Positions 24,629-33,849 of a stretch of 51,056 nucleotides of DNA are shown here, piece by piece. The position numbers were made by a program, and so were the translations under genes. The notes beneath the pieces are model-generated. The model was not told the origin of the DNA. It searched no databases and worked only from the letters and a program-made list of their open reading frames with translations. Numbering within the stretch: the stretch's first letter is position 1; every line of letters begins with the position of its first letter. The stretch is from Bacillota bacterium (lineage in GTDB: Bacteria; Bacillota; Clostridia; Peptostreptococcales; Acidaminobacteraceae): assembly GCA_024636005.1 (NCBI GenBank), contig JAGXHV010000057.1, positions 1 through 51,056 on the forward strand, given 5' to 3'.

Positions 24629-25852
24629 TCAGTTTAATTTTTCACCCAAGACATCGATCGCCTTTTGTAGTTGATTGTCATCTTCATCTGTTGGAGATTC
24701 TAATTCATAGTACGATTCATCCATTTCAATGATTATATCCGGTTCAATACCAATCCCATGAATGTTCATTCCATCAGGAGTGAAATATTGTGATGTCGTC
24801 AATTTGAAACCGGTGCTTAAATCATATGGCTTGACGATTTGTACAACACCTTTTCCAAAAGTTGTTGTGCCGACGATTGTAGCAGCTTCATGATCTTTGA
24901 GCGCTCCAGTGAGAATCTCAGAAGCACTTGCTGAACCACCATCAGTCAGAACAACCCACTTTACATCGTATTTGCTAGAATCTGAGAAAAATTCCTCGTT
25001 GTCACCATTTCTACCTTCAGTATAGACAATCAATTCTTTCCCGAGCATATAATCAGCAATTTCGACACATTGACTCAAATAGCCACCTGGATTCTGCCTT
25101 AAGTCGAGAACGATACCTTTCGCACCGGACTTGATCAGATCTTTCGTATGTTGATCAAATTCTTTAGCAGAGTTCTCGTCAAACATCGAAAGTCTCAAAT
25201 AGCCCATCTGGTCATCAAGCATTCTTGATTTTACAACCTTGATGTCAATCCATGCACGTACAATCTCGACGTCAAAAATGGAATCTTTTGAAGGTCTGAA
25301 AATGGTAAGGGTCACTGGAGTTCCAGGTTCTCCTTTGATGATTTTAATGGCCTCATCCATAGTCTCCGCATTGAATGGATCACCATTCACAGCGGTTATG
25401 ATATCTTTTGCGACCAAACCGACCTTGTCCGCTGGAGTGTCTTCTATAGGAGATACAATTTCTATCTCATTGTTGTCATTTGGAGTCAGATAAATACCAA
25501 TCCCTGGATATTCACCTGTGGATGATTCCATATAACTCTTGAACTCACCTGAATTCATATAGACCGAGTATGGATCATCCAGTATTTCAAACAGACCTTT
25601 TTTCATACCTTCTATTAAAACTTCATCTTCGATATCAAGATAATAGTTTTCTAATATATAATCTTTCAGATCTTCAACTTCACCGTATTTTTCATAGAAA
25701 TCTCTATAATCATTCATATCTTCCTGACTGATGACCAACTTGTCACCAACGTTGATCTGAATGAATGATGTCACAAAGAATGTTGCAGTTGCAGTTATGA
25801 GTACAAGGAATATACTTAGTACGATCACAAACGATTTTTTCAATTTATACAC
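24629..25852 (-). CDS. ctpA: S41 carboxy-terminal processing peptidase
   Basis: 407 residues. An N-terminal membrane anchor or signal (9-30) precedes a PDZ domain (about 115-185; GIGIYL...VVSPIEDTPA-like, LVAKDIITAVNG) and the tail-specific protease core. Catalytic S309 in GGSASASE, K334 in TFGKG and Q338 fall at the same numbers I recall for B. subtilis CtpB. Exported serine protease that trims envelope proteins. GTG start with AAAGGA upstream, one base after the envC-like stop. In many Firmicutes ctpA follows ftsEX and a peptidoglycan-hydrolase activator, as here. Confidence 0.92.
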   Translation of the reverse strand: MYKLKKSFVIVLSIFLVLITATATFFVTSFIQINVGDKLVISQEDMNDYRDFYEKYGEVEDLKDYILENYYLDIEDEVLIEGMKKGLFEILDDPYSVYMNSGEFKSYMESSTGEYPGIGIYLTPNDNNEIEIVSPIEDTPADKVGLVAKDIITAVNGDPFNAETMDEAIKIIKGEPGTPVTLTIFRPSKDSIFDVEIVRAWIDIKVVKSRMLDDQMGYLRLSMFDENSAKEFDQHTKDLIKSGAKGIVLDLRQNPGGYLSQCVEIADYMLGKELIVYTEGRNGDNEEFFSDSSKYDVKWVVLTDGGSASASEILTGALKDHEAATIVGTTTFGKGVVQIVKPYDLSTGFKLTTSQYFTPDGMNIHGIGIEPDIIIEMDESYYELESPTDEDDNQLQKAIDVLGEKLN

Positions 25853-25853
25853 C

Positions 25854-26987
25854 TCAATTTCCTTTTACATAAGTTAATGGCTCAACATATTCCCCGTTAA
25901 TTCGTACCTCAAAATGCAAATGTGGTCCGGTTGAATAACCGGTACTTCCCAATAATGCAATGTTGTCCCCTTTTTTTACCACTGATCCAACAGATACATT
26001 GATGGAGTCATTGTGTGCGTAAAGTGTCGTAATTCCACCACCATGATCAACGATGATCGCTTTACCATAACTTCCGAACCAGTTGGCATAGACTACTGTG
26101 CCTGTCTGCGCCGCAACGACAGGTGTTCCTTTCGGACCACTGATATCGATTCCAGTGTGCATCTTATACTGCTTGGAAATCGGGTGCAAGCGATTTCCAA
26201 ATGGTGATGTAATTTTGTATTGACCAGGTACAGGCCACATCATTTCACCACCAACATACGTCGCTGCCAATTCGAGATTTTTGATGATTTCTGTCAATTT
26301 GTTGGCTTCATCAAGCAATGCATCTTCCATCTCAACCAATGCGACTTCGTCATTGATCAAATCTTTTTTGTAAGCTACAAGACTGTTGAGAGCCACATTA
26401 AGTTCGTTTTGCTTTGCTATTTTACTCTTAAAAAGTGCCAACAAATCATCTTTAATGGTTTCCAGTTCCACTTTTTTTTGTTCGATGATATCCCTTTGTT
26501 CTTTAAGGGATTGGATCAGATTTTGGTCGTGTACTAGAATTTTCTGGATCATATCGATTCGAGACAAAAGGTCTGTGAAATCCTCAGCTCCGAAAAGAAC
26601 CTCCAGGTAACCTACGGATCCTGTTTTGTACATGACCCTGAGTCTTTGATTTAAAAGTTCATTCTTCTCGCCGATTTTAATTTCAGCGGCAGCCAATTCT
26701 TCAGTTTTTACTATGATTGCATTTTCTGTAGCCTTAATCTCTCCATCCAAATCTGTGATCTCTTTTTCGAGAGTTTTGACTTCAGCAGTGACATTTCTAA
26801 TCTTTTGATTTGTTTCCGATTGAAGACTTTGATTGTTATCAATCGAAGCATCAAGTTCTTCCATTTGGAGTCTAAGTTCTTCGAGTTCACGTTCTCTTCT
26901 TTTGATTTCATCATTCGCAGAAACAATACCTGTAAAAGTGATGGTGAAAATCAAAAGAAGGATCAATCCGACACGGATCCGTCTCAT
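25854..26987 (-). CDS. EnvC/PcsB-type peptidoglycan hydrolase or activator (M23)
   Basis: 377 residues. A signal peptide (about 4-24, RVGLILLLIFTITFTGIVSAND) is followed by two long coiled-coil stretches to about residue 230 and a C-terminal LytM/M23 domain. The Zn ligands are present (HTGIDIS, later HLHFEVRI), so it may be an active endopeptidase rather than only an activator. Directly downstream of ftsX, which is the expected partner: FtsEX uses ATP to move the coiled coil of EnvC/PcsB at the division site. The start with GGGAG 8 bases away is the third in-frame ATG-type codon (26987). Confidence 0.9.
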   Translation of the reverse strand: MRRIRVGLILLLIFTITFTGIVSANDEIKRRERELEELRLQMEELDASIDNNQSLQSETNQKIRNVTAEVKTLEKEITDLDGEIKATENAIIVKTEELAAAEIKIGEKNELLNQRLRVMYKTGSVGYLEVLFGAEDFTDLLSRIDMIQKILVHDQNLIQSLKEQRDIIEQKKVELETIKDDLLALFKSKIAKQNELNVALNSLVAYKKDLINDEVALVEMEDALLDEANKLTEIIKNLELAATYVGGEMMWPVPGQYKITSPFGNRLHPISKQYKMHTGIDISGPKGTPVVAAQTGTVVYANWFGSYGKAIIVDHGGGITTLYAHNDSINVSVGSVVKKGDNIALLGSTGYSTGPHLHFEVRINGEYVEPLTYVKGN

Positions 26988-27002
26988 ATTCATCACTCCC
27001 TT

Positions 27003-27896
27003 CTAAACATTCAGGTACTTACGCATGGACCAAATACTACCCAGTGCACCGATACCCGCGCCAATGATCACAAACAAAAAGACAATATCACTCATGAGCG
27101 CATCCGGTCTGATGACATATACTGAGATGATGGCATAAAAATCAGAACCGAGCACCTCATAAATATATTCATAGCCTATCTTGATCATACCTGCTGCTAT
27201 CCCAGCGCCCATCAAACCCAATAGGGTGCCTTCTGTCAAGAAAGGCCATCTGATGAACCAGTTCGTCGCACCGACATACTTCATGATATTGATTTCACGT
27301 TGTCTTGCGTTGACTGCAAGTTTTATGGTGTTATTAATGATGAATGTTGAAATGCCAATCAATACAAAGATGACAATCATCCCTGTTTTTCTGATCACTT
27401 CTGTAGCAGCCAACAATTTTTCAACGATATCCTGATAGGATTTGATTTCTTCTATACCCCCAAGATCCTGCATTTGTTTGAGGACACTTTCAGAATAGAA
27501 AATATCCTTCAAATAGACGACCAATGAACTCGGAAGAGGATTTTCTTCCAACCCTTCAAGCAGATATGCGTTGTCTTCCCATGAGGCTTTCATATTAAGA
27601 AGGGCATCACTCTTACTTTCATAAATGACACTATCAACACCTTCAAATTGTTCTATAGTGTCCTTCAGCCCCTGAATATCTTCGGGAGTGGCAGTTTCAT
27701 CCATATAAGCCTGAATCGAGTCAAATTGATCTTTCGCAGATTGAGCTATGGAGTTGATATTAATTATAATGGCGAAAATAATCCCCAAAATGATCAACGT
27801 CGCAGCAACTGAAGTTACAGAAGCAATACTCATTAGCCTGTTGCGCCAAAGACTTTTCACTGCTTCCTTCAAAGTAAATATTGGTTTAATCGTCAT
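27003..27896 (-). CDS. ftsX: Cell-division ABC transporter permease FtsX
   Basis: 297 residues. Four membrane segments in the FtsX order: one near the N terminus (SIASVTSVAATLIILGIIF), an extracytoplasmic loop of about 110 residues, then three in the C-terminal half (MIVIFVLIGISTFIIN, LLGLMGAGIAAGMI, VFLFVIIGAGIGALG). The conserved VNARQREINIMKYVGAT loop links to FtsE. Overlaps ftsE by 11 bases, with GGGAG upstream. It transmits the FtsE ATPase cycle to the M23 protein encoded next. Confidence 0.94.
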   Translation of the reverse strand: MTIKPIFTLKEAVKSLWRNRLMSIASVTSVAATLIILGIIFAIIININSIAQSAKDQFDSIQAYMDETATPEDIQGLKDTIEQFEGVDSVIYESKSDALLNMKASWEDNAYLLEGLEENPLPSSLVVYLKDIFYSESVLKQMQDLGGIEEIKSYQDIVEKLLAATEVIRKTGMIVIFVLIGISTFIINNTIKLAVNARQREINIMKYVGATNWFIRWPFLTEGTLLGLMGAGIAAGMIKIGYEYIYEVLGSDFYAIISVYVIRPDALMSDIVFLFVIIGAGIGALGSIWSMRKYLNV

Positions 27897-28572
27897 AGCC
27901 GTACACTCCCACTTTGTCATCTCTGACAACCTCACCGTTTTCCAGTGCGATTACCCTTTTCTTCATAATGTCAACAATTTCTCGGTCGTGAGTCGCCATA
28001 AGAATTGTGGTACCTCTACGATTGATGGTTCTCAGAACTTTCATAATTTCCCATGACGTATCCGGATCAAGGTTGCCTGTAGGTTCATCGGCAATCAAGA
28101 TAGGTGGATTGTTGATCATGGATCTTGCAATGGAAACTCTTTGTTGCTCACCGCCTGACAGTTGATTCGGATAGAAATTTCCCTTTCCGGACAAGCCTAC
28201 CAAAGCCAATATCATCGGCACTTGTTTTCTGATGTTTCGTTGTGGTGTACCAAGTATTTCCATGGCAAAGGCTATGTTTTCATAAACGGTCTTATTGGGT
28301 AACAATCTGAAATCCTGGAAAACGACACCGACTTTACGCCTCAAAAACGGCACCTTTCTACGATGCATCTTGTTGATCAGCATATCATCCACGGTAACTT
28401 TCCCGGTGGTCACATTGACTTCTTTTAATATTGCTTTGACAAATGTTGATTTGCCGGCACCGCTAGGTCCCACCAAAAAAACAAATTCACCCTTGTCTAT
28501 TCTAACATTGACGTTGTTTAGCGCCATTACACCGTTGTCATATCTTTTAGAGACGTTGCTAAATTCAATCAT
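27886..28572 (-). CDS. ftsE: Cell-division ATP-binding protein FtsE
   Basis: 228 residues. ABC ATPase: Walker A GPSGAGKST (37-45 region), Q-loop FQDFRLLP, signature LSGGEQQRVSIARS, Walker B ILIADEPTGNLDP, H-loop ATHD. FtsE with FtsX controls septal peptidoglycan hydrolysis. First gene of the cluster, with GGAGAGAACT upstream and a promoter at 28607-28635. Confidence 0.96.
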   Translation of the reverse strand: MIEFSNVSKRYDNGVMALNNVNVRIDKGEFVFLVGPSGAGKSTFVKAILKEVNVTTGKVTVDDMLINKMHRRKVPFLRRKVGVVFQDFRLLPNKTVYENIAFAMEILGTPQRNIRKQVPMILALVGLSGKGNFYPNQLSGGEQQRVSIARSMINNPPILIADEPTGNLDPDTSWEIMKVLRTINRRGTTILMATHDREIVDIMKKRVIALENGEVVRDDKVGVYGYDD

Positions 28573-28606
28573 AGTTCTCTCCTAATCCAAAGTTGAGTTA
28601 TTATTC

Positions 28607-28635
28607 ATTATAAACAATTCACAGTAAACCGTAAA
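28607..28635 (-). promoter_or_regulatory. Promoter of ftsEX operon
   Basis: Minus strand TTTACG (28635-28630), 17-base spacer, TATAAT (28612-28607). Confidence 0.6.
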
Positions 28636-28711
28636 CCCTAATACTTATTATACCTGTACTTTTAAGCATTTTTAATAGTATAATTATTAAATAAATATTA
28701 CAGGAGGTCCC

Positions 28712-29284
28712 ATGATGAACATAAAGAAAAAGCTTCGTAAAGATGTGCTCGAGAGGCGAATACTTCTAAGCGAATCTGAGTGGAAATCAAAAAGCGAAAG
28801 CATTGAAAATGCTCTGCTCCAACTGGATGTTGTAAACCAAGTGAATAATATTGCTTCTTTCGTCGACTTCAGAAATGAAGTTTCAACAAATGCCATCAAC
28901 AGATGGATTCTCACTAAAGGAAAATCACTTTATTTGCCACTCATCGATATGAGTAAACGTTCCATGACTTTTTATAAGATTGAAGACTTGAATGAATTGG
29001 TTCGAAGCAATTATGGGATAATGGAGCCTAACCCACTGGTCCATGAAGCTGTCGCTCCAAATAGTATCGACCTCTTCATCACTCCAGGTGTGGCTTTCGA
29101 TCCACATGGTTATCGATTGGGGTATGGTGGAGGCTTTTATGATCAATTGTTTGTGGAAATCAAAAGCGAGATTCCCAAAATCGCACTTGCATTCGACTTG
29201 CAATGTGTAGATGAGCTTCCAATTGAATCGTTCGACAGACGCATCACTCATCTCGTCACTGAAACCGGTGTCAAGACTTTCTAA
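28712..29284 (+). CDS. 5-formyltetrahydrofolate cyclo-ligase
   Basis: 190 residues, the usual size. Converts 5-formyl-THF to 5,10-methenyl-THF with ATP, feeding one-carbon metabolism. The N-terminal KKKLRKDVLERR stretch and the C-terminal LFITPGVAFDPHGYRLGYGGGFYDQ, which holds the GxGxGYYD-like ATP site, are typical. Transcribed from the divergent region with ftsE. AGGAGG lies before two adjacent ATGs; the second (28715) has slightly better spacing. Converges on lonB at a shared terminator. Confidence 0.93.
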   Translation: MMNIKKKLRKDVLERRILLSESEWKSKSESIENALLQLDVVNQVNNIASFVDFRNEVSTNAINRWILTKGKSLYLPLIDMSKRSMTFYKIEDLNELVRSNYGIMEPNPLVHEAVAPNSIDLFITPGVAFDPHGYRLGYGGGFYDQLFVEIKSEIPKIALAFDLQCVDELPIESFDRRITHLVTETGVKTF

Positions 29285-29299
29285 ATCTTAACCCCTACG

Positions 29300-29345
29300 A
29301 AAAAAGAGAAGGAGAGATTCAACTGAGTCTCAACTTCTCTTTTTT
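29300..29345. terminator. Bidirectional terminator between cyclo-ligase and lonB genes
   Basis: AAAAAAGAGAAG (29300-29311) pairs perfectly with CTTCTCTTTTTT (29334-29345), with an inner AGA/TCT stem. It has a T-run on either strand and lies between two convergent genes. Confidence 0.9.
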
Positions 29346-29347
29346 AT

Positions 29348-31783
29348 TTATTGTTCTTTGTTATTGGTGCTCTTACTTGTAGATTTTGCTGAAGCTTTAG
29401 ATTCTTTTGCCAAAACTTTTAGACGTCGATCCACCAGCGCATAAATGGTGCCTTCTTCAAATTCACCAGATTTCAGGCGTTTACCTGGTTTTCGGTCTGT
29501 CAGGATTTCTATGCCCTCATCAACATGTGAAATTGCCCAAATGTGAAATTGCCCGTTCTTGACAGCCTGAACAATCTCATCGTCAAGCATAAGGTTTTTA
29601 ATGTTTTGAATTGGAATGATCACACCTTGATCACCATTGAATCCTTTATGTTTACAAACTTTGTAATATCCTTCTATTTTTTCGTTCACACCACCAATGG
29701 GTTGAATATAGCCTCTTTGATTGACAGAGCCTGTAACTGCAAAAGATTGATTGATCGGTACTCCAGACAAATCCGACAACAATGCGTAAAGTTCCGTGCT
29801 GGATGCGCTATCACCATCGATTCCAGAATAAAGCTGCTCAAATACGATACTTGCTGTTAAAGCAAGCGGTTTGTCCTGAGCAAACATTCGACCTAAAAAT
29901 CCCGTTAATATCATAACACCCTTGTCATGGATTTTTCCACTAGTACGCGCTTCACGTTCAATATTGATGATTCCTTGTCTACCTTGATAAGTGGATACCG
30001 TGATTTTGGATGGCTTACCAAAACTGTATTGTCCAACTCCAACAACTGCCAGTCCATTGATTTCACCAATTTTGAATCCACTGACATCAATCAGGTATAT
30101 ACCTTCATCAAACATTTCGAGCATATTTTTTTCGTATTTATTTGCCCTGAGCCATTTTTCTTCAAGAGCCTTTTTCACATGTTCCCGTCCGACTGTGTTC
30201 TCTTTATAGTAATTTGCCCACGCATCCGACTCGATGATCAGATCACCTAGCGTCTTGAGATGAGCGGTCAGCTTACCCTGATGATCTGCCAATCTGGTCG
30301 CATGTTCGACTAAGAGTGCTACAGCACCTGGTGTAAAATGGTTGAGATTCTCTGTTTGACATTTGGTGGTGACGAATCTTGCGAACTTCTGAATACTTTC
30401 ATTGTTTCTATCCATATCCACATCGAAATCAGCCATTACCTTGAACAATTTTTGAAACTCCTCGTCATATTCATTTAAGATCAAATAAGTGTAATAATCT
30501 CCAATGATGATGACTTTCACGTCGATTGGAATAGGTCCAGGTTTGATGGTTTGTGACACCAAAGCACCTGAAAATGCAGCACGAGAATCTATTGAAACCG
30601 ATTCATCCAGCAGACTTCTCTTAAGACTCTTCCATGCAAATGCATTGGTTAGTATATCTTTTGCCAGCAAAATGAGGTAACCACCATTTGCCCGATGAAG
30701 CGCACCGGGTTTGATCATTGTGAAGTCTGTTTTCATTACACCCATTTCATTGACATATTCTATGCTGCCCGCCAGATTATAATACGTTGGGTTGGATTCG
30801 AAAACAACTGGTGCTCTTTTGGCTTCGCTATTGTCCACAAACAGATTGATTCTATAACGTTCAAAAAAAGATTCGTTATTTTCCTGTGTCATCGCCAAAA
30901 TGGCCAGTGGGTTATTCTCTTCAACTTCGGTATCCTTTTCCTTGAAATGTTCCAGATTTTCAACGATGTCATCTTCCAGCAGTTCGATGTATCGCTTGAT
31001 TTCATCATTTTCTTTATGCTTTTCTTTAATGCTGTCCAGATGAAATTTGACCAAATGTCTACCCATCTGCTCATCCAAGCTTTTAAGCCTGAGTCTTAGA
31101 TTTTCTTCCTCAATTCTCAGCTTATTGAATAGGTCTATGGTCTCCAAACTGAGTTTTTGTGAGCTTTCAAGTAATGTCTCATACTCTTTTTGAGTGATTG
31201 AATTGTATGCCTCCTCACTCATGGGGTTCCCATCTTTAAGAGGAATACTGACTATGCCCTTTTCTGTAAGTGAAAACACAAAACCATATTTTTCACCGAG
31301 TATATTCAGGTTCTCGACGATGTTGTTGGACTTGATATTGTATTCCTCGACTAATTTTTGTCTCGCATTTTCATAATCCCTGCTCGAAAATATTTCTATG
31401 ATGCCCCTTCTGAGGAATCGAATGGCTCGATTGACTCTATTAATGAAATTTTTAGCTTGCCCATTCTCGATTTTAATGGCTATCGGGTGATACGGATCTT
31501 TGAAATTGTTGACGTAGACCCAATCACTTGGTGCTGTCCTTTTGATCGCCTGTTCTTCAGCGAGCATGTTCACAAAACTGTTTCTGCCTGTTCCCCAAGG
31601 TCCTGACACATAGATGTTATAGCCCTTCTTAGTGACATTGAGACCGAATTCAAGTGCTTTTTTTGCCCTTTCCTGTCCTATGATTCCTCTGATGGGTACC
31701 AATTCTTCAGTTGTTGCAAAATCAAATTGTGATTCATCACATTTGTTGTACAATTGCTCCGGTTTAAGTTTTAAAATATCCAT
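29348..31783 (-). CDS. LonB-type ATP-dependent protease (Lon family, COG1067)
   Basis: 811 residues. The N-terminal half has an AAA fold with an unusual Walker A, GPWGTGRNS (Arg in place of Lys), common in this Lon-like branch. A long inserted coiled-coil region (about 120-290) follows, then the second AAA part (GGYLILLAKDIL) and the Lon Ser-Lys protease: S in IDGDSASSTEL and K in GGVNEKIEGYYK. It degrades misfolded or regulatory proteins in the cytosol. GGGAGG precedes the ATG. The Lys-rich tail (KSTSKSTNNK) is low complexity. Monocistronic. Confidence 0.9.
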   Translation of the reverse strand: MDILKLKPEQLYNKCDESQFDFATTEELVPIRGIIGQERAKKALEFGLNVTKKGYNIYVSGPWGTGRNSFVNMLAEEQAIKRTAPSDWVYVNNFKDPYHPIAIKIENGQAKNFINRVNRAIRFLRRGIIEIFSSRDYENARQKLVEEYNIKSNNIVENLNILGEKYGFVFSLTEKGIVSIPLKDGNPMSEEAYNSITQKEYETLLESSQKLSLETIDLFNKLRIEEENLRLRLKSLDEQMGRHLVKFHLDSIKEKHKENDEIKRYIELLEDDIVENLEHFKEKDTEVEENNPLAILAMTQENNESFFERYRINLFVDNSEAKRAPVVFESNPTYYNLAGSIEYVNEMGVMKTDFTMIKPGALHRANGGYLILLAKDILTNAFAWKSLKRSLLDESVSIDSRAAFSGALVSQTIKPGPIPIDVKVIIIGDYYTYLILNEYDEEFQKLFKVMADFDVDMDRNNESIQKFARFVTTKCQTENLNHFTPGAVALLVEHATRLADHQGKLTAHLKTLGDLIIESDAWANYYKENTVGREHVKKALEEKWLRANKYEKNMLEMFDEGIYLIDVSGFKIGEINGLAVVGVGQYSFGKPSKITVSTYQGRQGIINIEREARTSGKIHDKGVMILTGFLGRMFAQDKPLALTASIVFEQLYSGIDGDSASSTELYALLSDLSGVPINQSFAVTGSVNQRGYIQPIGGVNEKIEGYYKVCKHKGFNGDQGVIIPIQNIKNLMLDDEIVQAVKNGQFHIWAISHVDEGIEILTDRKPGKRLKSGEFEEGTIYALVDRRLKVLAKESKASAKSTSKSTNNKEQ

Positions 31784-31863
31784 AGGGCCTCCCGTTCAAT
31801 CATTACCTATTCTGTTATAACATTTCTGTTATTTGGTTTTTACCCCATTTTAAAGCCATAACA

Positions 31864-31898
31864 ACAAAAAAAAAGATTGTGGTTAAAAGCCACAATCT
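31864..31898 (-). terminator. Terminator of the S1-domain gene
   Basis: Minus strand AGATTGTGG pairs perfectly with CCACAATCT (31882-31874) around CTTTTAA and ends in nine T residues. Confidence 0.9.
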
Positions 31899-31905
31899 AA
31901 AGCGT

Positions 31906-33063
31906 TTATTTTAATTTCAAATTTTTGAGTTGATCTCCGAAAAAGTCACTAAGTGTGGTGGTTTGGTCGGGCTCTTCCTTTGTCATTTCAAGGTAATCCT
32001 CTTCATCTAGTTTATCAACAGCTTTGAGGCTTAATGCCATTCTATGCTGCTCTGCATCGATATCGAGTATCATGACTTCAACTGCATCGCCTACTTTGAC
32101 AATTTCTGATGCCTGAGCCACATGTTGATCCGACAGCTCTGAAATATGAATCAGACCTTCTATGCCTTCAGTAAGTTCCACAAATGCACCAAATTGAGTC
32201 AATCTTGTTACTTTGCCTGTGACGATGTCATTGATATGATGGGTCATATAAATGTTCTCCCACGGATTATCTTGAACATCCGCAAGTTTTAAACTGATTT
32301 GCTCTTTTTCACGATCTATATTCATGACGATGACATCAACTACATCGCCTTCCTTAAGCACCTCAGAAGGATGATTTACACGTTTCCATGACATCTGAGA
32401 GACATGAATCAAACCGTCAACTCCTCCCAAATTCACAAAAGCACCATAATCTGCCAAACGTACAACTGTACCACTAAGAGTATCGCCAATTGAGATTCTA
32501 GAAAGCCTGTCAGCTCGATTTGACTCTGCTTCACGTTTTAAAATCACTTTATGGGATGCAACCGCTTTCTTTGTATCCAATTGGAAATCAATCAATTGCA
32601 CCTGCAATTTGGTTCCCACATAAGTATCCAAATTCTCTACGAAATTCAATGACAACTGAGATGCCGGTATAAAGACCCTAGCGGTTTTATAAACACCAAC
32701 AACGCCACCTTTTACAGCTTCCTTGATCCTAAGCTCAAATTTTATTTGATTCTCATGCATTTCTCCGAGTAGATCCCAAACCAATAAAGCTTCTGCCCTG
32801 TTTAGTGATAACAGCACATTTCCATCTCCATCATCCACTTTGATGACATAAACCGAAACCTTTTGTCCCGGTGTATAATTTAGTGGGTTTTCATCCGGCA
32901 ACTCATTTTTGGGCACTACACCATCTGCCATGAAATTGATGTTCACCATCACTTCATCAGCATTGGATGAAATAACAGTACCTTCCACAACATCTCCTTT
33001 TGATAATCTTTCAGTTGTATCAAATTTCTCGAGCCAATCTCCCATTGACATATGATCCGACAT
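31906..33063 (-). CDS. Ribosomal protein S1-like protein, four S1 domains
   Basis: 385 residues, as usual for Firmicute S1-like proteins (shorter than the six-domain E. coli S1). Four OB-fold S1 repeats follow each other (starts near GDVVEGTVIS, a diverged second, GDTLSGTVVRLADYGAFVNLGG, NDIVTGKVTRLTQFGAFVEL). The last two carry the best GAFV and GLIHVSQ/GLIHISEL signatures. It binds mRNA on the ribosome or acts as a general RNA chaperone. AGGAGG before the ATG; 15 bases after the glycosyltransferase gene. Strong terminator behind. Confidence 0.9.
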   Translation of the reverse strand: MSDHMSMGDWLEKFDTTERLSKGDVVEGTVISSNADEVMVNINFMADGVVPKNELPDENPLNYTPGQKVSVYVIKVDDGDGNVLLSLNRAEALLVWDLLGEMHENQIKFELRIKEAVKGGVVGVYKTARVFIPASQLSLNFVENLDTYVGTKLQVQLIDFQLDTKKAVASHKVILKREAESNRADRLSRISIGDTLSGTVVRLADYGAFVNLGGVDGLIHVSQMSWKRVNHPSEVLKEGDVVDVIVMNIDREKEQISLKLADVQDNPWENIYMTHHINDIVTGKVTRLTQFGAFVELTEGIEGLIHISELSDQHVAQASEIVKVGDAVEVMILDIDAEQHRMALSLKAVDKLDEEDYLEMTKEEPDQTTTLSDFFGDQLKNLKLK

Positions 33064-33078
33064 GATAGCCTCCTGTTT

Positions 33079-33837
33079 TTATAATTTTTCAGTTGGTCCT
33101 GCCAAAAATACCTTGATTAGAAATTGTGGCAAAACCATCATTCTTCCGATTCTTGAGGGTTGTAATAGCAATCTATATAACCACTCAATACCCATTTTTT
33201 GAAAAAATTTTGGTGCTCGCTTGGCAGTTCCCGCGAATACATCCAACGACCCGCCAACCCCCATTGCAACTTTTGTATGAAGAAGTTTGCGATTCTTATA
33301 AATCCACTTCTCCTGTCTTGGTGCACCTAAGGCTACAAAAAGAACATCGGGTTTCACTCCGTTGATCACATCCAAAATTTTAGGAGAATCCTTCTCCTCA
33401 AAATATCCATCTCTATGGCCCTTCACTAAAAGATTCGGATATTTGGACTGTATATTGGTTGCCGCTTTCTCAGACACTCCTGGTTTTCCACCGAAAAGAT
33501 ATATTGATTTGCCCGACAAATTGCAATACTCCAATATACGTGTCATCATTTCGATTCCTGGAACGCGTTCGTCAAGACCCAAATGGTGGACCTTTGAAGC
33601 CATGATCACACCTATTCCATCTGGTATCACCAGATCGCCTTCTCCAAGTATGTTCATAAATTCAGAATCTTCCTGAGCCTTCATGACAATTTCAGAATTG
33701 GGTGTGAAAATCATATGAGTGCGGTCTTTGTCACTTGACATGAAAGTCAAAAACTTATTATAAGCACCTTCAGAGGATAATTTGTCAAATTTGACACCAA
33801 ATATCTTGACTGTGTTGTTCCTTTTGTTGATTTCCAT
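33079..33837 (-). CDS. WecG/TagA/CpsF family glycosyltransferase
   Basis: 252 residues. Transfers N-acetylmannosamine or a related sugar to a lipid-linked GlcNAc, an early step of teichoic-acid or capsule synthesis. Visible family motifs are FTPNSEIVM, VIPDGIGVI with the likely catalytic Asp, RVPGIEMM, IYLFGGKPGVSEKAA and the LFVALGAPRQEKWI box, then GVGGSLDVFAGTAKRAP. The hydrophobic tail (GRMMVLPQFLIKVFLAG) would bind the membrane face. GGGAGG precedes the ATG, 12 bases after the membrane-protein gene; the two may share a wall-polymer role. No other wall polymer genes are in view. Confidence 0.92.
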   Translation of the reverse strand: MEINKRNNTVKIFGVKFDKLSSEGAYNKFLTFMSSDKDRTHMIFTPNSEIVMKAQEDSEFMNILGEGDLVIPDGIGVIMASKVHHLGLDERVPGIEMMTRILEYCNLSGKSIYLFGGKPGVSEKAATNIQSKYPNLLVKGHRDGYFEEKDSPKILDVINGVKPDVLFVALGAPRQEKWIYKNRKLLHTKVAMGVGGSLDVFAGTAKRAPKFFQKMGIEWLYRLLLQPSRIGRMMVLPQFLIKVFLAGPTEKL

Positions 33838-33849
33838 GTAGCCTCCCGA

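Noticed and set aside
30695-31099. Long + strand frame within lonB
   Set aside because: Antisense shadow of a conserved protease; no ribosome binding site and an unnatural Phe/Ile-rich composition.
31656-31690. LonB Walker A Arg for Lys as a dead ATPase
   Set aside because: GxxGTGR is usual in this Lon-like branch as I recall, so loss of function is not implied.
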